Position numbers and translations under genes: made by a program
Shown here: positions 53,973 to 62,847 of the stretch, in pieces
How positions within the stretch are numbered: the first letter of the stretch is position 1
How the letters are laid out: every line of letters starts with the position of its first letter
Assembly (NCBI RefSeq): GCF_001192795.1
Contig: NZ_DF968181.1
Location: 89,603 to 153,602, forward strand
From: Flexilinea flocculi
GTDB lineage: Bacteria > Chloroflexota > Anaerolineae > Anaerolineales > Anaerolineaceae
Direction: 5' to 3'
DNA: 64,000 nucleotides
The notes under the pieces: model-generated
Databases searched by the model: none
The model's input: only the letters and a program-made list of their open reading frames with translations
What the model was told of the DNA's origin: nothing

Positions 53973-54946
53973 ATCAGCCGCTGATAAAAGTCGAAGCTTT
54001 GAAAAAGTATTTTCCAGTTCGATCTAACCACCTTTTTAAAACACAGAAACAGTGGGTCAAGGCAGTGGATGGCATCGATCTGGAGATTCAATCTGGTGAA
54101 ACAATTGGTCTGGTCGGAGAGTCTGGATGCGGTAAGACAACGCTTGTGAATGTCCTGCTGCGGCTTGAAGACTCAACGGAAGGATCCATCATCTTTGACG
54201 GGTTGGATATTACCCGTGTATCACAAAAAATGATGCGAGATAAAGTGCGAAAAAATATTCAGATTGTTTTTCAGGATCCTTTCTGGTCTTTAAACCCCCG
54301 AATGCTGGTAAGAAATGTCATTGGTGAGCCGCTAAGTGTTCACCAGAAATTATCTGGTCTTGCATTATCTGAAAAAGTCGAATCTTTATTGGATATGGTA
54401 GGTCTGCCCAAAGATAGCCTGTATAAATATCCGCATGAGTTTTCCGGCGGGCAGCGGCAGCGGATTGCGATTGCTCGAGCGCTGGCGCTGGAACCAAAAC
54501 TCGTCGTTTTGGATGAACCGACTTCTTCTATCGATATTTTATCTCAGGCTCAAATTCTGGATCTCTTGCAGCAATTGAAAGAGAAACTGGGTTTAACATA
54601 TATATTGATTTCTCATGACCTGAGTGTTGTGCATTATTTATCAGACCGTATTATTGTCATGTATTTAGGCAAGATCGTAGAGCAGGGACCTTCCGAAGTA
54701 ATTTTTAATCAACCTGTCCATCCATATACGCAGGCATTGTTCAATGCCATACCATCATTATCCATGCAGAACCTTTCTGAATTGCAGACTATTGAAGGGA
54801 ATGTTCCCAGCGCGATTAATCCACCAACTGGATGCCGGTTTCATACGCGCTGTCCCAGGGTAATGCCAATTTGTTCCGAAATCGAGCCAAAGGCAATCTA
54901 TGTTGACAAAGATCATCAGGCTGCCTGTCATCTACTTAAATCCTGA
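53969..54946 (+). CDS. Dipeptide-type ABC ATPase (DppF-like)
   Basis: The protein is 325 residues from the ATG at 53969, which overlaps the stop of the previous gene and has GGAGG upstream. All motifs are intact: GESGCGKTTLVNVLL (Walker A), IVFQDPFWSLNPRMLV (Q loop), EFSGGQRQRIAIARALAL (signature), LVVLDEPTSSIDI (Walker B) and LISHDLSVV (switch His). The C-terminal oligopeptide domain ends with CRFHTRCP and AACHLLK. It would supply the active catalytic site that compensates for the partner with the altered switch. The M29-like gene follows 62 bases later. Confidence 0.92.
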   Translation: MNQPLIKVEALKKYFPVRSNHLFKTQKQWVKAVDGIDLEIQSGETIGLVGESGCGKTTLVNVLLRLEDSTEGSIIFDGLDITRVSQKMMRDKVRKNIQIVFQDPFWSLNPRMLVRNVIGEPLSVHQKLSGLALSEKVESLLDMVGLPKDSLYKYPHEFSGGQRQRIAIARALALEPKLVVLDEPTSSIDILSQAQILDLLQQLKEKLGLTYILISHDLSVVHYLSDRIIVMYLGKIVEQGPSEVIFNQPVHPYTQALFNAIPSLSMQNLSELQTIEGNVPSAINPPTGCRFHTRCPRVMPICSEIEPKAIYVDKDHQAACHLLKS

Positions 54947-55008
54947 GATTTTACGGCCATTGACAAAGAAAGAACCGAAATCAACTCAAATTGTAACCAG
55001 GAGAGATT

Positions 55009-56055
55009 ATGACTGAATATTTTGAATATGAATTGACAAAAGCAGCTTCCATCCTGATCAATGATATGTTTCGACTGAAAAAAGGGGAGACGCTTGTTAT
55101 CACGGCGGATACGCAGACGGACATGCGGGTGGTGAATGCAGTTGCAGCTGCAGCACACACTGCCGGTGCGAAGCCAATGACCATTGTGCTTGCTTCACCG
55201 CTTGGTGTCGGAAAAGCTGCGGACAATATGCTTCCTGTGGATTCATTGACCGGTGCATTGCTGTATGCAGACGCTTGGGTCGAATTTAACCAGCAATGGC
55301 TGTTGTATTCCACCCCGTTTGAGAGGGCAATGAAAGAGAATAAAAAGCTGCGGTATAGCTGTTTGGTGGGGATGACCGTTGATATGATGGTTCGGCTGAT
55401 CGGCAGAATCGATGCCGCGCTCTTGTCCGATTTTCTGCATCAGGTGACTGAAATGACACAAAAAGCCGGCCGAATGCGGATTACGACTCCTGCCGGAAAT
55501 GATCTTTCTTTCCGGCTGGTTAAAGAAAGGATCGTTGGATGTGATGACGGGATGGCAGATACTCCGGGAGCTCATTTTCTCAGCGGACAAATCAGCTTTT
55601 TCCCTGAGTTTGATTCCATTCAGGGTAAACTGGTTTTTGACGGGACAATTTCTCCGCCCTGCGGTTTTCTTAAAGAACCTGTATTTCTGGATATTGAAAA
55701 TGGTGTTATACAAAAGATTTATGGTGGAAATCAGGCTGATGAATTGCGTCGCTGGCTGGAAAGCTTTGATGATCCTAATATGTTCCGTCTGGCTCATGGA
55801 TGTTATGGTTTTAATCCAGGGGCACGCATGTGCGGCAATGTGCTGGAGGATGAGCGTGTGTGGGGATGTACGGAATGGGGAATGGGCTATCTCAGCCCAG
55901 TCGATGCTCCGCCGGATGGAATCCAGGCGAAATCACATTGCGATGGGTTGTGTCTGAACTCTTCCGTTTGGCTGGATGATGAATTGTTTATGGAGAATGG
56001 CGTAGTTGTTCATCCGGATGTATCGGAAAAAGCGAAAAGGTTGATCGGCGGATAA
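55009..56055 (+). CDS. M29 aminopeptidase / NicX-like metalloenzyme (COG2309)
   Basis: The protein has 348 residues. It shows the AmpS-like pattern: a N-terminal domain with MFRLKKGETLVITADTQTD and an ITTPAGNDLSFRL core strand. DGTISPP and FLDIENGVIQKIYGGNQAD follow, and a C-terminal domain has LAHGCYGFNPGARMCGNVLE, ERVWGCTEWGMG and AKSHCDG. Members of this family are metal-dependent aminopeptidases or, as in NicX, iron-dependent ring-cleaving dioxygenases. The motifs do not decide between them. It is encoded in the transporter operon, so it probably acts on the imported compound or a product. CCAGGAGAGATT precedes the ATG. Confidence 0.8.
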   Translation: MTEYFEYELTKAASILINDMFRLKKGETLVITADTQTDMRVVNAVAAAAHTAGAKPMTIVLASPLGVGKAADNMLPVDSLTGALLYADAWVEFNQQWLLYSTPFERAMKENKKLRYSCLVGMTVDMMVRLIGRIDAALLSDFLHQVTEMTQKAGRMRITTPAGNDLSFRLVKERIVGCDDGMADTPGAHFLSGQISFFPEFDSIQGKLVFDGTISPPCGFLKEPVFLDIENGVIQKIYGGNQADELRRWLESFDDPNMFRLAHGCYGFNPGARMCGNVLEDERVWGCTEWGMGYLSPVDAPPDGIQAKSHCDGLCLNSSVWLDDELFMENGVVVHPDVSEKAKRLIGG

Positions 56056-56168
56056 TTTTTTTATTTGATTTCGTGAAAATTTGTTAATAAAAATCCGGTT
56101 ATAGCATTTTTACAGGTTTGTTGTTGGATGCTTCATTAAATAAAATATTTGAGAAGGAATTCGTTCAA

Positions 56169-57284
56169 ATGATTGAATTATCAATGCAGGACATTAAAGA
56201 AATACTGTACGGTTGTACCATTTTAGGAACCGGCGGCGGGGGATCACCGGAAAAGGGAATCCGATTAATTGAGGAGGCTTTTAAATTAGGGAAACGGTTC
56301 CGAATGGTTGATTTTTCCGAGGTTCCGGATGATGCCTGGATCGCAACCCCCTATGTATGCGGCAGCATCTCTCCGACAACACCGGAACTTGAAGCACGTT
56401 ATGCAGGTTTGCCGGAATTGAACGATCCGTTGGCTTTTCTGGCGTACAAGGCGATGGAAGCCTACATTGGTGAGTCATTTTACGGTGTAATATCCACGGA
56501 ATTAGGCGGCGGAAATACTGCAGAAGCGTTTTATACTGCAGCGCTGATGGATCGGTTCATTATGGATGCAGATCCTGCCGGACGTTCAGTCCCGGAATTG
56601 ATTCACTCCACGTACAATATTTTCGATCTGCCGATTTATCCGATTTCATGCGCCAATCAATTTGGTGATGTGGCAGTTTTTCCGCAAGTAGTTGATGATA
56701 CACGTGCAGAAGCCCTGGTTCGAGCTTTGGCAGTCGCCAGCAAGAACAGCATCGGTGTGACCGATCATCCGGCTCGGGCTGGAGTATTAAAAAATGCTGT
56801 TATCCGTGGAGCTATCTCCTATGCATGGAAAATCGGGAAAATCTTTACTGCAGCTTTACAAGAGGGAAAACCGACTGGTATGGCTGTCGCAACAGGAATG
56901 AACGGTTATGTGTTATTCCGCGGAAAATTATCGAAACACACCTATGATACAGTGGAAGGCTTCACAGTAGGTGATGCGTATATCCAAGGAGAGGGCGAAT
57001 TCAGCGGCAGCGAATACCATGTCTGGTATAAGAATGAACATATTGCATCCTGGAAAGATGGCAAAGTGGATGTGATGGCGCCAGATTTGATTTGCATATT
57101 TAATGATGACACCAATATGCCGAATATCAATCCTCATTTTTCGGAGGGTATGAATGTCACGGTGATTGGATTGCCTGCTCCGGAGCAATGGCGTACACAA
57201 AAAGGACTTGATATTTTTGGGCCACGACATTTTGGCTTCGATTTTGACTACGAGCCCATCGAAAAGAAACATCGGAGCCTCTGA
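56169..57284 (+). CDS. DUF917 family protein, copy B
   Basis: The protein is 371 residues from the ATG at 56169, downstream of a GAAGGA. A longer frame begins with TTG codons at 56118. It has the motif ILGTGGGGSPEKGIRLIEEA near the N-terminus. PYVCGSISPTTPE and STELGGGNTAEAFYTAALMD follow, then DADPAGRSVPELIH. It ends in LDIFGPRHFGFDFDYEPIEK. It is clearly related to copy A (45100-46242) but diverged through the middle, so the two could be partners or act on different intermediates. It is the last clear gene of the transporter operon. Confidence 0.88.
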   Translation: MIELSMQDIKEILYGCTILGTGGGGSPEKGIRLIEEAFKLGKRFRMVDFSEVPDDAWIATPYVCGSISPTTPELEARYAGLPELNDPLAFLAYKAMEAYIGESFYGVISTELGGGNTAEAFYTAALMDRFIMDADPAGRSVPELIHSTYNIFDLPIYPISCANQFGDVAVFPQVVDDTRAEALVRALAVASKNSIGVTDHPARAGVLKNAVIRGAISYAWKIGKIFTAALQEGKPTGMAVATGMNGYVLFRGKLSKHTYDTVEGFTVGDAYIQGEGEFSGSEYHVWYKNEHIASWKDGKVDVMAPDLICIFNDDTNMPNINPHFSEGMNVTVIGLPAPEQWRTQKGLDIFGPRHFGFDFDYEPIEKKHRSL

Positions 57285-57305
57285 GTTTCAACAAAAAGGA
57301 AAAAA

Positions 57306-57351
57306 TTGTTATTCGGTTGTTGCTGCACGTTACAAAACAACCGAAAAACAA
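57306..57351. repeat. Hairpin repeat copy 16
   Basis: TTGTTATTCGGTTGTT (57306-57321) pairs with 57336-57351 with one mismatch around GCTGCACGTTACAA. It begins 22 bases after the DUF917 stop and has no clear outer arm. Confidence 0.75.
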
Positions 57352-57407
57352 TAAATCCGCTCCTTATTATTCAATGCGGATCAGGAAATGTCAGGAGAAG
57401 AAACGAT

Positions 57408-57863
57408 ATGGTGCATGTGGTTTATTGTGACGACAAAGAAAAAGAACTCGAAAAGATCCTTGCAGGAGAGAAAACGATGATCATTCGTGGCGCTGCCGGA
57501 AGAAAAATTCCGCATTCGAGAGTTTTTACGGGTGAACCCCTGTTTTTTATGAAAAAGGGAACCGGGTTGATTTCTGCAAAAGCAATTGTGGCTGATGTGG
57601 AAAATTTTGTGAAACTTTCTGATGAGGAAGCCGAAAAAATTATTCGAGACAGACAAAATAAACTGAATCTTTCCGAAAAGCAGATACTTCGCTGGACGAA
57701 AAAATGCCTGTGTCTTGTAGAATTTAAAGAGGTTCAGGAAATTGATCCGCTGCAATTTGACCATCAAGGCAATATGGACGACTGGTTGATCGTTAAAAAA
57801 ATTGAGGATGTTGTTGCCGGTACCAGCATCCCCTATAACTACGATAACAGCAGATTCGCTTAA
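57408..57863 (+). CDS. Conserved hypothetical protein, possibly ASCH/PUA-like
   Basis: The protein is 151 residues from the ATG at 57408, which follows AGGAGAAGAAACG. The longer open frame covers the hairpin repeat. It has an N-terminal KELEKILAGEKTMIIRGAAG, then RVFTGEPLFFMKKGTGLISA, a helical middle (SDEEAEKIIRDRQNKL) and a C-terminal CLCLVEFKEVQEIDPLQFDH ending in GNMDDWLIVKKIEDV. The beta-rich pattern with EKT and RG motifs recalls ASCH/PUA-type RNA-binding folds. I am not sure of this. It is cytoplasmic, with no membrane segment. It probably does not belong to the catabolic locus functionally. Confidence 0.7.
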   Translation: MVHVVYCDDKEKELEKILAGEKTMIIRGAAGRKIPHSRVFTGEPLFFMKKGTGLISAKAIVADVENFVKLSDEEAEKIIRDRQNKLNLSEKQILRWTKKCLCLVEFKEVQEIDPLQFDHQGNMDDWLIVKKIEDVVAGTSIPYNYDNSRFA

Positions 57864-57948
57864 AAAGACGTTAATTGAATCGGGAGAATGGTGGCAGGTA
57901 CATTCGTCGTGCCCCTTTCTGCGAAAAAACGGCAAAAAGTTAAATAAA

Positions 57949-57998
57949 ATTGTTATTCAACTGTTATGTACGGAGCGTAAAGATGATTTAATAACAAT
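57949..57998. repeat. Decayed hairpin repeat copy 17
   Basis: ATTGTTATT (57949-57957) pairs with AATAACAAT (57990-57998). The apical part contains TACGGAGCGTAAA and no longer pairs well. A CATGTTTCGAATTGC right outer arm follows at 58010. Confidence 0.6.
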
Positions 57999-58084
57999 GA
58001 ATTCCGTTCATGTTTCGAATTGCTATGCTCATGCACCTGATTTGACCAAATGTTAAAAATATGGTTAAATATCTCATAAATCAG

Positions 58085-58336
58085 GCGTTGATGAAAACGA
58101 GTATCTTTGAGGTTTCGTTTACAGCGAATCCGGAATGGTGAGAGCCGGGCAGCGATGTGCAGAGAGAAAATCCTTTCGGAGCTTTGATCTGAACGTATGA
58201 GCCAGCTTCATACAAGTAAGTGAGACGGAATAATTCCACCGTTATCTGGATGAAAGCGTTCATCATTCCATTATGATGAAAACAAGGGTGGTACCGCGGA
58301 ATCTGTCCGTCCCTTATAGGGACGGTTATTTTTTTA
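58085..58336 (+). promoter_or_regulatory. T-box riboswitch of ileS
   Basis: The leader has the Stem I distal hairpin CCGG-AATGGTGAGAG-CCGG (58130-58148) and a GCAGAGAGA element. It also has the invariant T-box sequence AGGGTGGTACCGCGG (58285-58299) and a terminator (58307-58336). An ATC triplet at 58103-58105, after an AGT in the specifier region, matches an isoleucine codon and is the likely specifier. Uncharged tRNA-Ile would pair with the T-box bulge and stop terminator formation. This occupies most of the 509-base gap 57864-58372. Confidence 0.93.
58307..58336 (+). terminator. T-box regulated terminator
   Basis: An 8-bp stem CCGTCCCT/AGGGACGG with a TAT loop is followed by TTATTTTTTT. 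It is the off-state structure of the T-box and ends 37 bases before the ileS start codon. Confidence 0.93.
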
Positions 58337-58372
58337 AACATACACGAAATTCGTTTTTTTCGGAGGAACAAC

Positions 58373-61300
58373 ATGTTCAAGCCAGTGTCGGCAAAACTCA
58401 ATGTGAATGAAATGGAAGAAGGTATCCTCAAATATTGGAAAGAGAAGGATATTTTTCAAAAATCAACAGACAATCGGGCGGGAAAGAAGGAATTTATCTT
58501 TTTCGAAGGACCTCCGACAGCTAACGGAAAACCGGGTGTCCATCATGTCCTTTCCCGTTCTTTCAAAGATGTGGTCCTCCGGTATCGCACGATGCAGGGC
58601 TGTCATATCAGCCGGCGCGGCGGGTGGGATACACACGGTCTGCCAGTGGAAATCGAAGTCGAAAAGAAACTGGGATTTACCAATAAACAGCAGATTGAAG
58701 ATTTCGGGATTGATAAATTTAACAAACTCTGTAAAGAATCCGCTTTTACAAATATACAGGAATGGGAAAGAATGACGGAGCGGGTTGCCTATTGGGTAGA
58801 CCTGAGTACGGCTTATGTGACCTATAAAGACGAGTATATCGAATCGGAATGGAGCATCCTCAAGAACTTTTTTGACCGCAATTTGTTATACCAGGGATTT
58901 AAAGTGGTACCATATTGTCCGCGCTGCGGGACGCCGCTTGCCGATCATGAGGTCGCTCAAGGTTATCAGGAAGCTGAGGATCCATCGATTTATTTCCGTC
59001 TGCAGTTGATCGATCAACCGGATACGAACCTTCTGGTGTGGACGACGACACCGTGGACACTTCCGGCAAATGTCGGTGTCGCTGCGCATCCGGATGTCAC
59101 CTATGTCAAAATTGAACGTACCAAAGAAGATGGTGCCACTGAAAAACTGATCATGGCGGAAACGCTCGTTCCGGTTGTTCTGCCAGGCGAAGAAGTAAAA
59201 ATTCTTGAGACTTATAAAGGCAGTGATTTGAAAGGATGGCGTTACGAACCGTTGTATCGTTTCCTGCCGCTTGAAAAACCGGCACATCGCATTGTCCTGG
59301 CGGATTATGTGACGACTGAAGACGGTACCGGTCTGGTTCATATTGCTCCATCGTTCGGCGCAGAAGACAACGAAGTCGGAAAACGGGAAGATTTCCCGTT
59401 GTTGATGACAGTGGACGGCGCAGGCAAATTTATTCCGGAAGTCACACCGTGGGCTGGCCTTTTTGTCAAGGATGCGGATCCATTGATCATCAAAGAACTG
59501 GTTTCTCGCGGCCGCATGCTGAAGCATGGCAAGATCAAACACACCTATCCTTTCTGCTGGCGCTGCGGTACACCACTGTTGTATGTGGCGCGTCCCACCT
59601 GGTATATCCGTACCAGTCAATTTAAGGACAGGCTGGTGGAGCTGAATGAGCGCATCAACTGGTATCCCGGCCATATTAAACACGGCCGCTTTGGTAATTG
59701 GCTCGAAAACAATATCGACTGGGCGTTGGGCCGCAACCGCTATTGGGGAACGCCGCTGCCGATTTGGATTTGCGATGACTGCGGTCATCAGGAATGTATC
59801 GGCAGCCGGGCAGAACTGTCACAAAAGACTGGTAAAGATTATTCGAATTTGGAATTGCATCGGCCATATGTGGATGAAGTTACCTGGCACTGTAAGCAAT
59901 GCGGCGGAACGATGCGCCGGGTTCCGGAATTAATCGATGTATGGTTCGATTCGGGAGCCATGCCTTACGCTCAATGGGGATACCCGATAAAGAATGAGAA
60001 AGAATTTAAAGAACAATATCCCGCGGATTATATCTGTGAAGCGATTGATCAGACGCGTGGCTGGTTTTATTCACTGCACGCAGTCAGCACACTTCTAATG
60101 AATCAGGAATGCTTTAAAAACGTGATTTGTCTTGGATTGGTTCTGGATGAAAAAGGGCACAAGATGTCCAAACACATTGGTAATGTGGTTTCTCCATGGG
60201 ATGTGATCAAGGACAATGGTGCTGATGCGATGCGCTGGTATCTGTTTACTTCCAGCCCGGCCGGTCAGGAACGCCGATTCTCATCCAATCTGGTCAATGA
60301 AGTGCTGCGCAGTTTTACGCTGCAGCTTTGGAACACCTATTCATTTTTTGTAATGTATGCCAATCTGGACGGCTGGACTCCCAATAAAGAGCAGAAGATC
60401 GAGTATAGTGATCTGGACCGCTGGCTTTTATCCGCATTGAATGCGCTGGTCAGAAACATCACCAAGGCGTATGAGGAATACGACGTTAATGCCGCAACCC
60501 GTCCGATTCAGGCTTTTGTGGATCAGTTATCGAACTGGTATTTACGCCGCTCCCGCAGACGTTTCTGGAAGAGTGAAGGCGATGGCGATAAAAATGCAGC
60601 CTATCAGGTTCTTTATACAGCCCTGGTGACTGTCGCAAAACTGATTGCCCCGGCTATGCCTTTCCTGGCAGATGAGCTGTACCAGAATCTGGTCTGTTCC
60701 GTCGATCCCGATGCTGTGGAATCAGTGCATATGGCGGACTGGCCGGTCTATGATGAATCGCTGATTGACGAACAACTGAATCATGAGATGAATCTGGTTG
60801 TCGACCTGGCTTCCCTGGGACACGCCGCACGGAATAAGGAAAACCTGAAAGTTCGCCAGCCGCTGGCGGAATGTGCGTTTTCTGTGGGTCTGGCTGAAGA
60901 TCGGCCGATTATCGAAAAGTATGCTGACATTTTGGAAGAAGAATTGAATGTCAAAAAAGTACGGCTGCTGGATGCAGCTTCCGAGGCGATGGACTTCACC
61001 TTGAATCCGCAGCCGAAGCAACTGGGTCAAAAATATGGAAAATTATTCCCGGTTTTGCGCAAGGCGATCCTCGCCCTGGAACCGATGGAAGCTGGTAAAG
61101 CGTTATTGGAAGGAAAATCGGTTACTGTAACTGTAGATGGTGAAAATTATGAAATTCTTCCGGAAGAGGTGGAAGTCCGTGCCAATGCGCATACCGGTTT
61201 TGTCGTGGCAACCAGCGGATCCAGCATTGCCGCGCTGGAGACGACACTGACGCCGGAGCTGGTCAAAGAAGGTCTGGCTCGAGAATTTGTGCGCCGCATC

Positions 61301-61522
61301 CAGGATTTGCGCAAGACAGCCGGACTGGAAATTTCCGATCGCATTGCTGTCATCTATGAAGCAAGTCCGCTGCTGGCGGAAGCGATCCATGACAATGCAG
61401 AATACATCCAGGCGGAAACGCTGGCAGTATCCTTGCAGGCCGGCAATGTTCCTGCAGAGTGGGATTGCGTGGAAGACCAGTTTGATCAGCAAACCGTCAA
61501 AGCGGGATTGCAGAAACATTGA
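58373..61522 (+). CDS. ileS: Isoleucyl-tRNA synthetase, type 2, with GVHH signature
   Basis: This 1049-residue enzyme charges tRNA-Ile. The Rossmann opening reads EGPPTANGKPGVHHVLSRSF. The class I HxGH signature is replaced by G55-V-H-H58, i.e. the first His and third Gly are exchanged. RYRTMQGCHISRRGGWDTHG and PVEIEVEKKLG mark the eukaryote-like IleRS2 type. The editing domain CP1 (about 200-400) has LLVWTTTPWTLPANV and LADYVTTEDGTGLVHIAPSF. The second signature is KMSKH near residue 600. The C-terminal anticodon domain and a long tail complete it. Cys pairs such as CPRCGTP, CWRCGTP and CKQCGG may bind zinc. Expression is under T-box control. TCGGAGGAACAAC precedes the ATG. Confidence 0.95.
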   Translation: MFKPVSAKLNVNEMEEGILKYWKEKDIFQKSTDNRAGKKEFIFFEGPPTANGKPGVHHVLSRSFKDVVLRYRTMQGCHISRRGGWDTHGLPVEIEVEKKLGFTNKQQIEDFGIDKFNKLCKESAFTNIQEWERMTERVAYWVDLSTAYVTYKDEYIESEWSILKNFFDRNLLYQGFKVVPYCPRCGTPLADHEVAQGYQEAEDPSIYFRLQLIDQPDTNLLVWTTTPWTLPANVGVAAHPDVTYVKIERTKEDGATEKLIMAETLVPVVLPGEEVKILETYKGSDLKGWRYEPLYRFLPLEKPAHRIVLADYVTTEDGTGLVHIAPSFGAEDNEVGKREDFPLLMTVDGAGKFIPEVTPWAGLFVKDADPLIIKELVSRGRMLKHGKIKHTYPFCWRCGTPLLYVARPTWYIRTSQFKDRLVELNERINWYPGHIKHGRFGNWLENNIDWALGRNRYWGTPLPIWICDDCGHQECIGSRAELSQKTGKDYSNLELHRPYVDEVTWHCKQCGGTMRRVPELIDVWFDSGAMPYAQWGYPIKNEKEFKEQYPADYICEAIDQTRGWFYSLHAVSTLLMNQECFKNVICLGLVLDEKGHKMSKHIGNVVSPWDVIKDNGADAMRWYLFTSSPAGQERRFSSNLVNEVLRSFTLQLWNTYSFFVMYANLDGWTPNKEQKIEYSDLDRWLLSALNALVRNITKAYEEYDVNAATRPIQAFVDQLSNWYLRRSRRRFWKSEGDGDKNAAYQVLYTALVTVAKLIAPAMPFLADELYQNLVCSVDPDAVESVHMADWPVYDESLIDEQLNHEMNLVVDLASLGHAARNKENLKVRQPLAECAFSVGLAEDRPIIEKYADILEEELNVKKVRLLDAASEAMDFTLNPQPKQLGQKYGKLFPVLRKAILALEPMEAGKALLEGKSVTVTVDGENYEILPEEVEVRANAHTGFVVATSGSSIAALETTLTPELVKEGLAREFVRRIQDLRKTAGLEISDRIAVIYEASPLLAEAIHDNAEYIQAETLAVSLQAGNVPAEWDCVEDQFDQQTVKAGLQKH

Positions 61523-61530
61523 TACATTAT

Positions 61531-61558
61531 AAAAACTGCTTGAAAAAGCAGTCTTTTT
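61531..61558 (+). terminator. ileS terminator
   Basis: A 7-bp stem ACTGCTT/AAGCAGT (61535-61541 with 61546-61552) with a GAAA tetraloop is followed by CTTTTT, nine bases after the ileS stop. Confidence 0.85.
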
Positions 61559-61577
61559 ATTACTTTCTGTGAAGATA

Positions 61578-61608
61578 TAGAGGGCTCCTGTCAGCCCTCT
61601 ATTTTTTG
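61578..61608 (+). terminator. Second terminator downstream of ileS
   Basis: A 9-bp stem TAGAGGGCT/AGCCCTCTA with a 6-nt loop is followed by six T residues on the plus strand. It backs up the first terminator and shields the convergent YbaK-like gene that ends at 61610. Confidence 0.8.
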
Positions 61609-61609
61609 G

Positions 61610-62101
61610 TTATTCTTTTGGTTCAGTAAAGTCAAAAACGAAAGCCTGGGTCAGACGGATGAGATCCATCGGGTTGATCTGCAGTGTATGTTCGGGTATG
61701 CCGCAGCCGCCAAAGATGGTCTCTTTTTCGATAATCCGTGTATCAACGATTGTGGACAATTCGCGATTGATTAAGGAGACGTATCCGATTTCAGCGCCCG
61801 TGATTTGTTTTACTTCATCCGGAGAAGCCAGACACAGATTCTTCAAGCCGAGCGCCCGTTTGATCTTTTTGTAGGATATGCGCGTATCTCCGCAGATGAT
61901 GGCAGCTAAAAAACCGTTTTCAGTGTGCAGGATGAATGTCGGAGCCATATTAGCAAGCGCTCCAATGCCCTGAGCGGCACCTTCCGCAGCAGAGTGAATT
62001 GTCCGATTGTGACTTAAAATCGTATACGGAACTTGTGCTTTCTTCAGCACCACTTCAAGTTTGCGTAAACGATCCGTTTCCGGTGAGCGTGTGGTCTGCA
62101 T
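61610..62101 (-). CDS. YbaK/EbsC-type aminoacyl-tRNA deacylase
   Basis: The protein has 163 residues. It shows the YbaK fold: YTILSHNRTIHSAAEGAAQ at the start and APTFILHTENGFLAAIICGD in the core. YKKIKRALGLKNLCLASPDE, then TGAEIGYVSLINRE and GCGIPEHTLQINPMDLIRL complete it. These stand-alone proteins remove wrongly attached amino acids, such as Cys or Ala, from tRNA-Pro or related tRNAs. The conserved Lys of the group lies in the YKKIKRALG segment. It converges with ileS. The acetyltransferase gene precedes it by 15 bases on the same strand. Confidence 0.88.
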   Translation of the reverse strand: MQTTRSPETDRLRKLEVVLKKAQVPYTILSHNRTIHSAAEGAAQGIGALANMAPTFILHTENGFLAAIICGDTRISYKKIKRALGLKNLCLASPDEVKQITGAEIGYVSLINRELSTIVDTRIIEKETIFGGCGIPEHTLQINPMDLIRLTQAFVFDFTEPKE

Positions 62102-62116
62102 GGTGGATTTCCTGTG

Positions 62117-62650
62117 TCAGGAATGGATTTGAATCCAATAGATTTGTAAGGTTTTCCCGTCCGGCTCCTGTATTTCTTTTTCCAGAAGACCACCGCATTT
62201 TTCAATCGTTCTCCTTGAAGCGGCATTTTCCTGATAACAGGAAAGCATCACTTTTTTTAATCCGATTTGTTTGGCTTTCTCCAAGATTAGATTCAGCATC
62301 TGGACCGCATACCCTTTTTTTCTTTCAGATGGGCAAACGCTGTATCCGATATTTCCGCCAAAGTTTCGCAGATATTCATTGAATTGATGACGAAAATCAA
62401 TCATACCAATCAATTTGCCATCCGTTTTCCGAAACGCAAAATAGGTACTGGATGGAACCCAACTACTGCGAACAGTTTTTTCATCCGAATTATCACGGAT
62501 CATCTTCAACCATTCTTCGTACGAATCCATTTTATCCAGTAGCGTGCTTCCATGGATGGAGTATTCCCCATGGTCAAAGTGTTCTTGTTTATAAGCCAAT
62601 GCAGCCGATTTATGCCGCATTTCCGGAAAAATGAGTTCAATTTCTTCCAT
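62117..62650 (-). CDS. GNAT family N-acetyltransferase
   Basis: The protein is 177 residues from the ATG at 62650, which follows GGGCGGAAC. The longer frame to 62716 looks intergenic. The acetyl-CoA-binding motif A is GGNIGYSVCPSERKKGYAVQ, preceded by TYFAFRKTDGKLIGMIDFRH. Motif B follows as VMLSCYQENAASRRTIEKCG, then a final KTLQIYWIQI strand. It resembles RimJ/RimL-like enzymes that acetylate amino acids or small amines; the substrate is unknown. It forms a two-gene unit with the YbaK-like gene. Confidence 0.87.
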   Translation of the reverse strand: MEEIELIFPEMRHKSAALAYKQEHFDHGEYSIHGSTLLDKMDSYEEWLKMIRDNSDEKTVRSSWVPSSTYFAFRKTDGKLIGMIDFRHQFNEYLRNFGGNIGYSVCPSERKKGYAVQMLNLILEKAKQIGLKKVMLSCYQENAASRRTIEKCGGLLEKEIQEPDGKTLQIYWIQIHS

Positions 62651-62847
62651 GTTCCGCCCGTCCATTATGGAATGTGAGTAATAAAAGAATTTGTCAACGA
62701 TAACTGTCACTTGCAAAATGAATATTTCTTCAGGTGACGATGCTGTGATTTATCTTGCAAATGATTATAACAAACACTTGATAAAATGGATTTACACGAT
62801 TTCGCAATTCGAAATTTAAATTTACTTTTGGAGTCAATCAAGAAAAT

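Noticed and set aside
58886-59788. Minus-strand open frame of 300 codons inside ileS
   Set aside because: It is a shadow of the ileS coding sequence, with no start signal and no recognisable motif.
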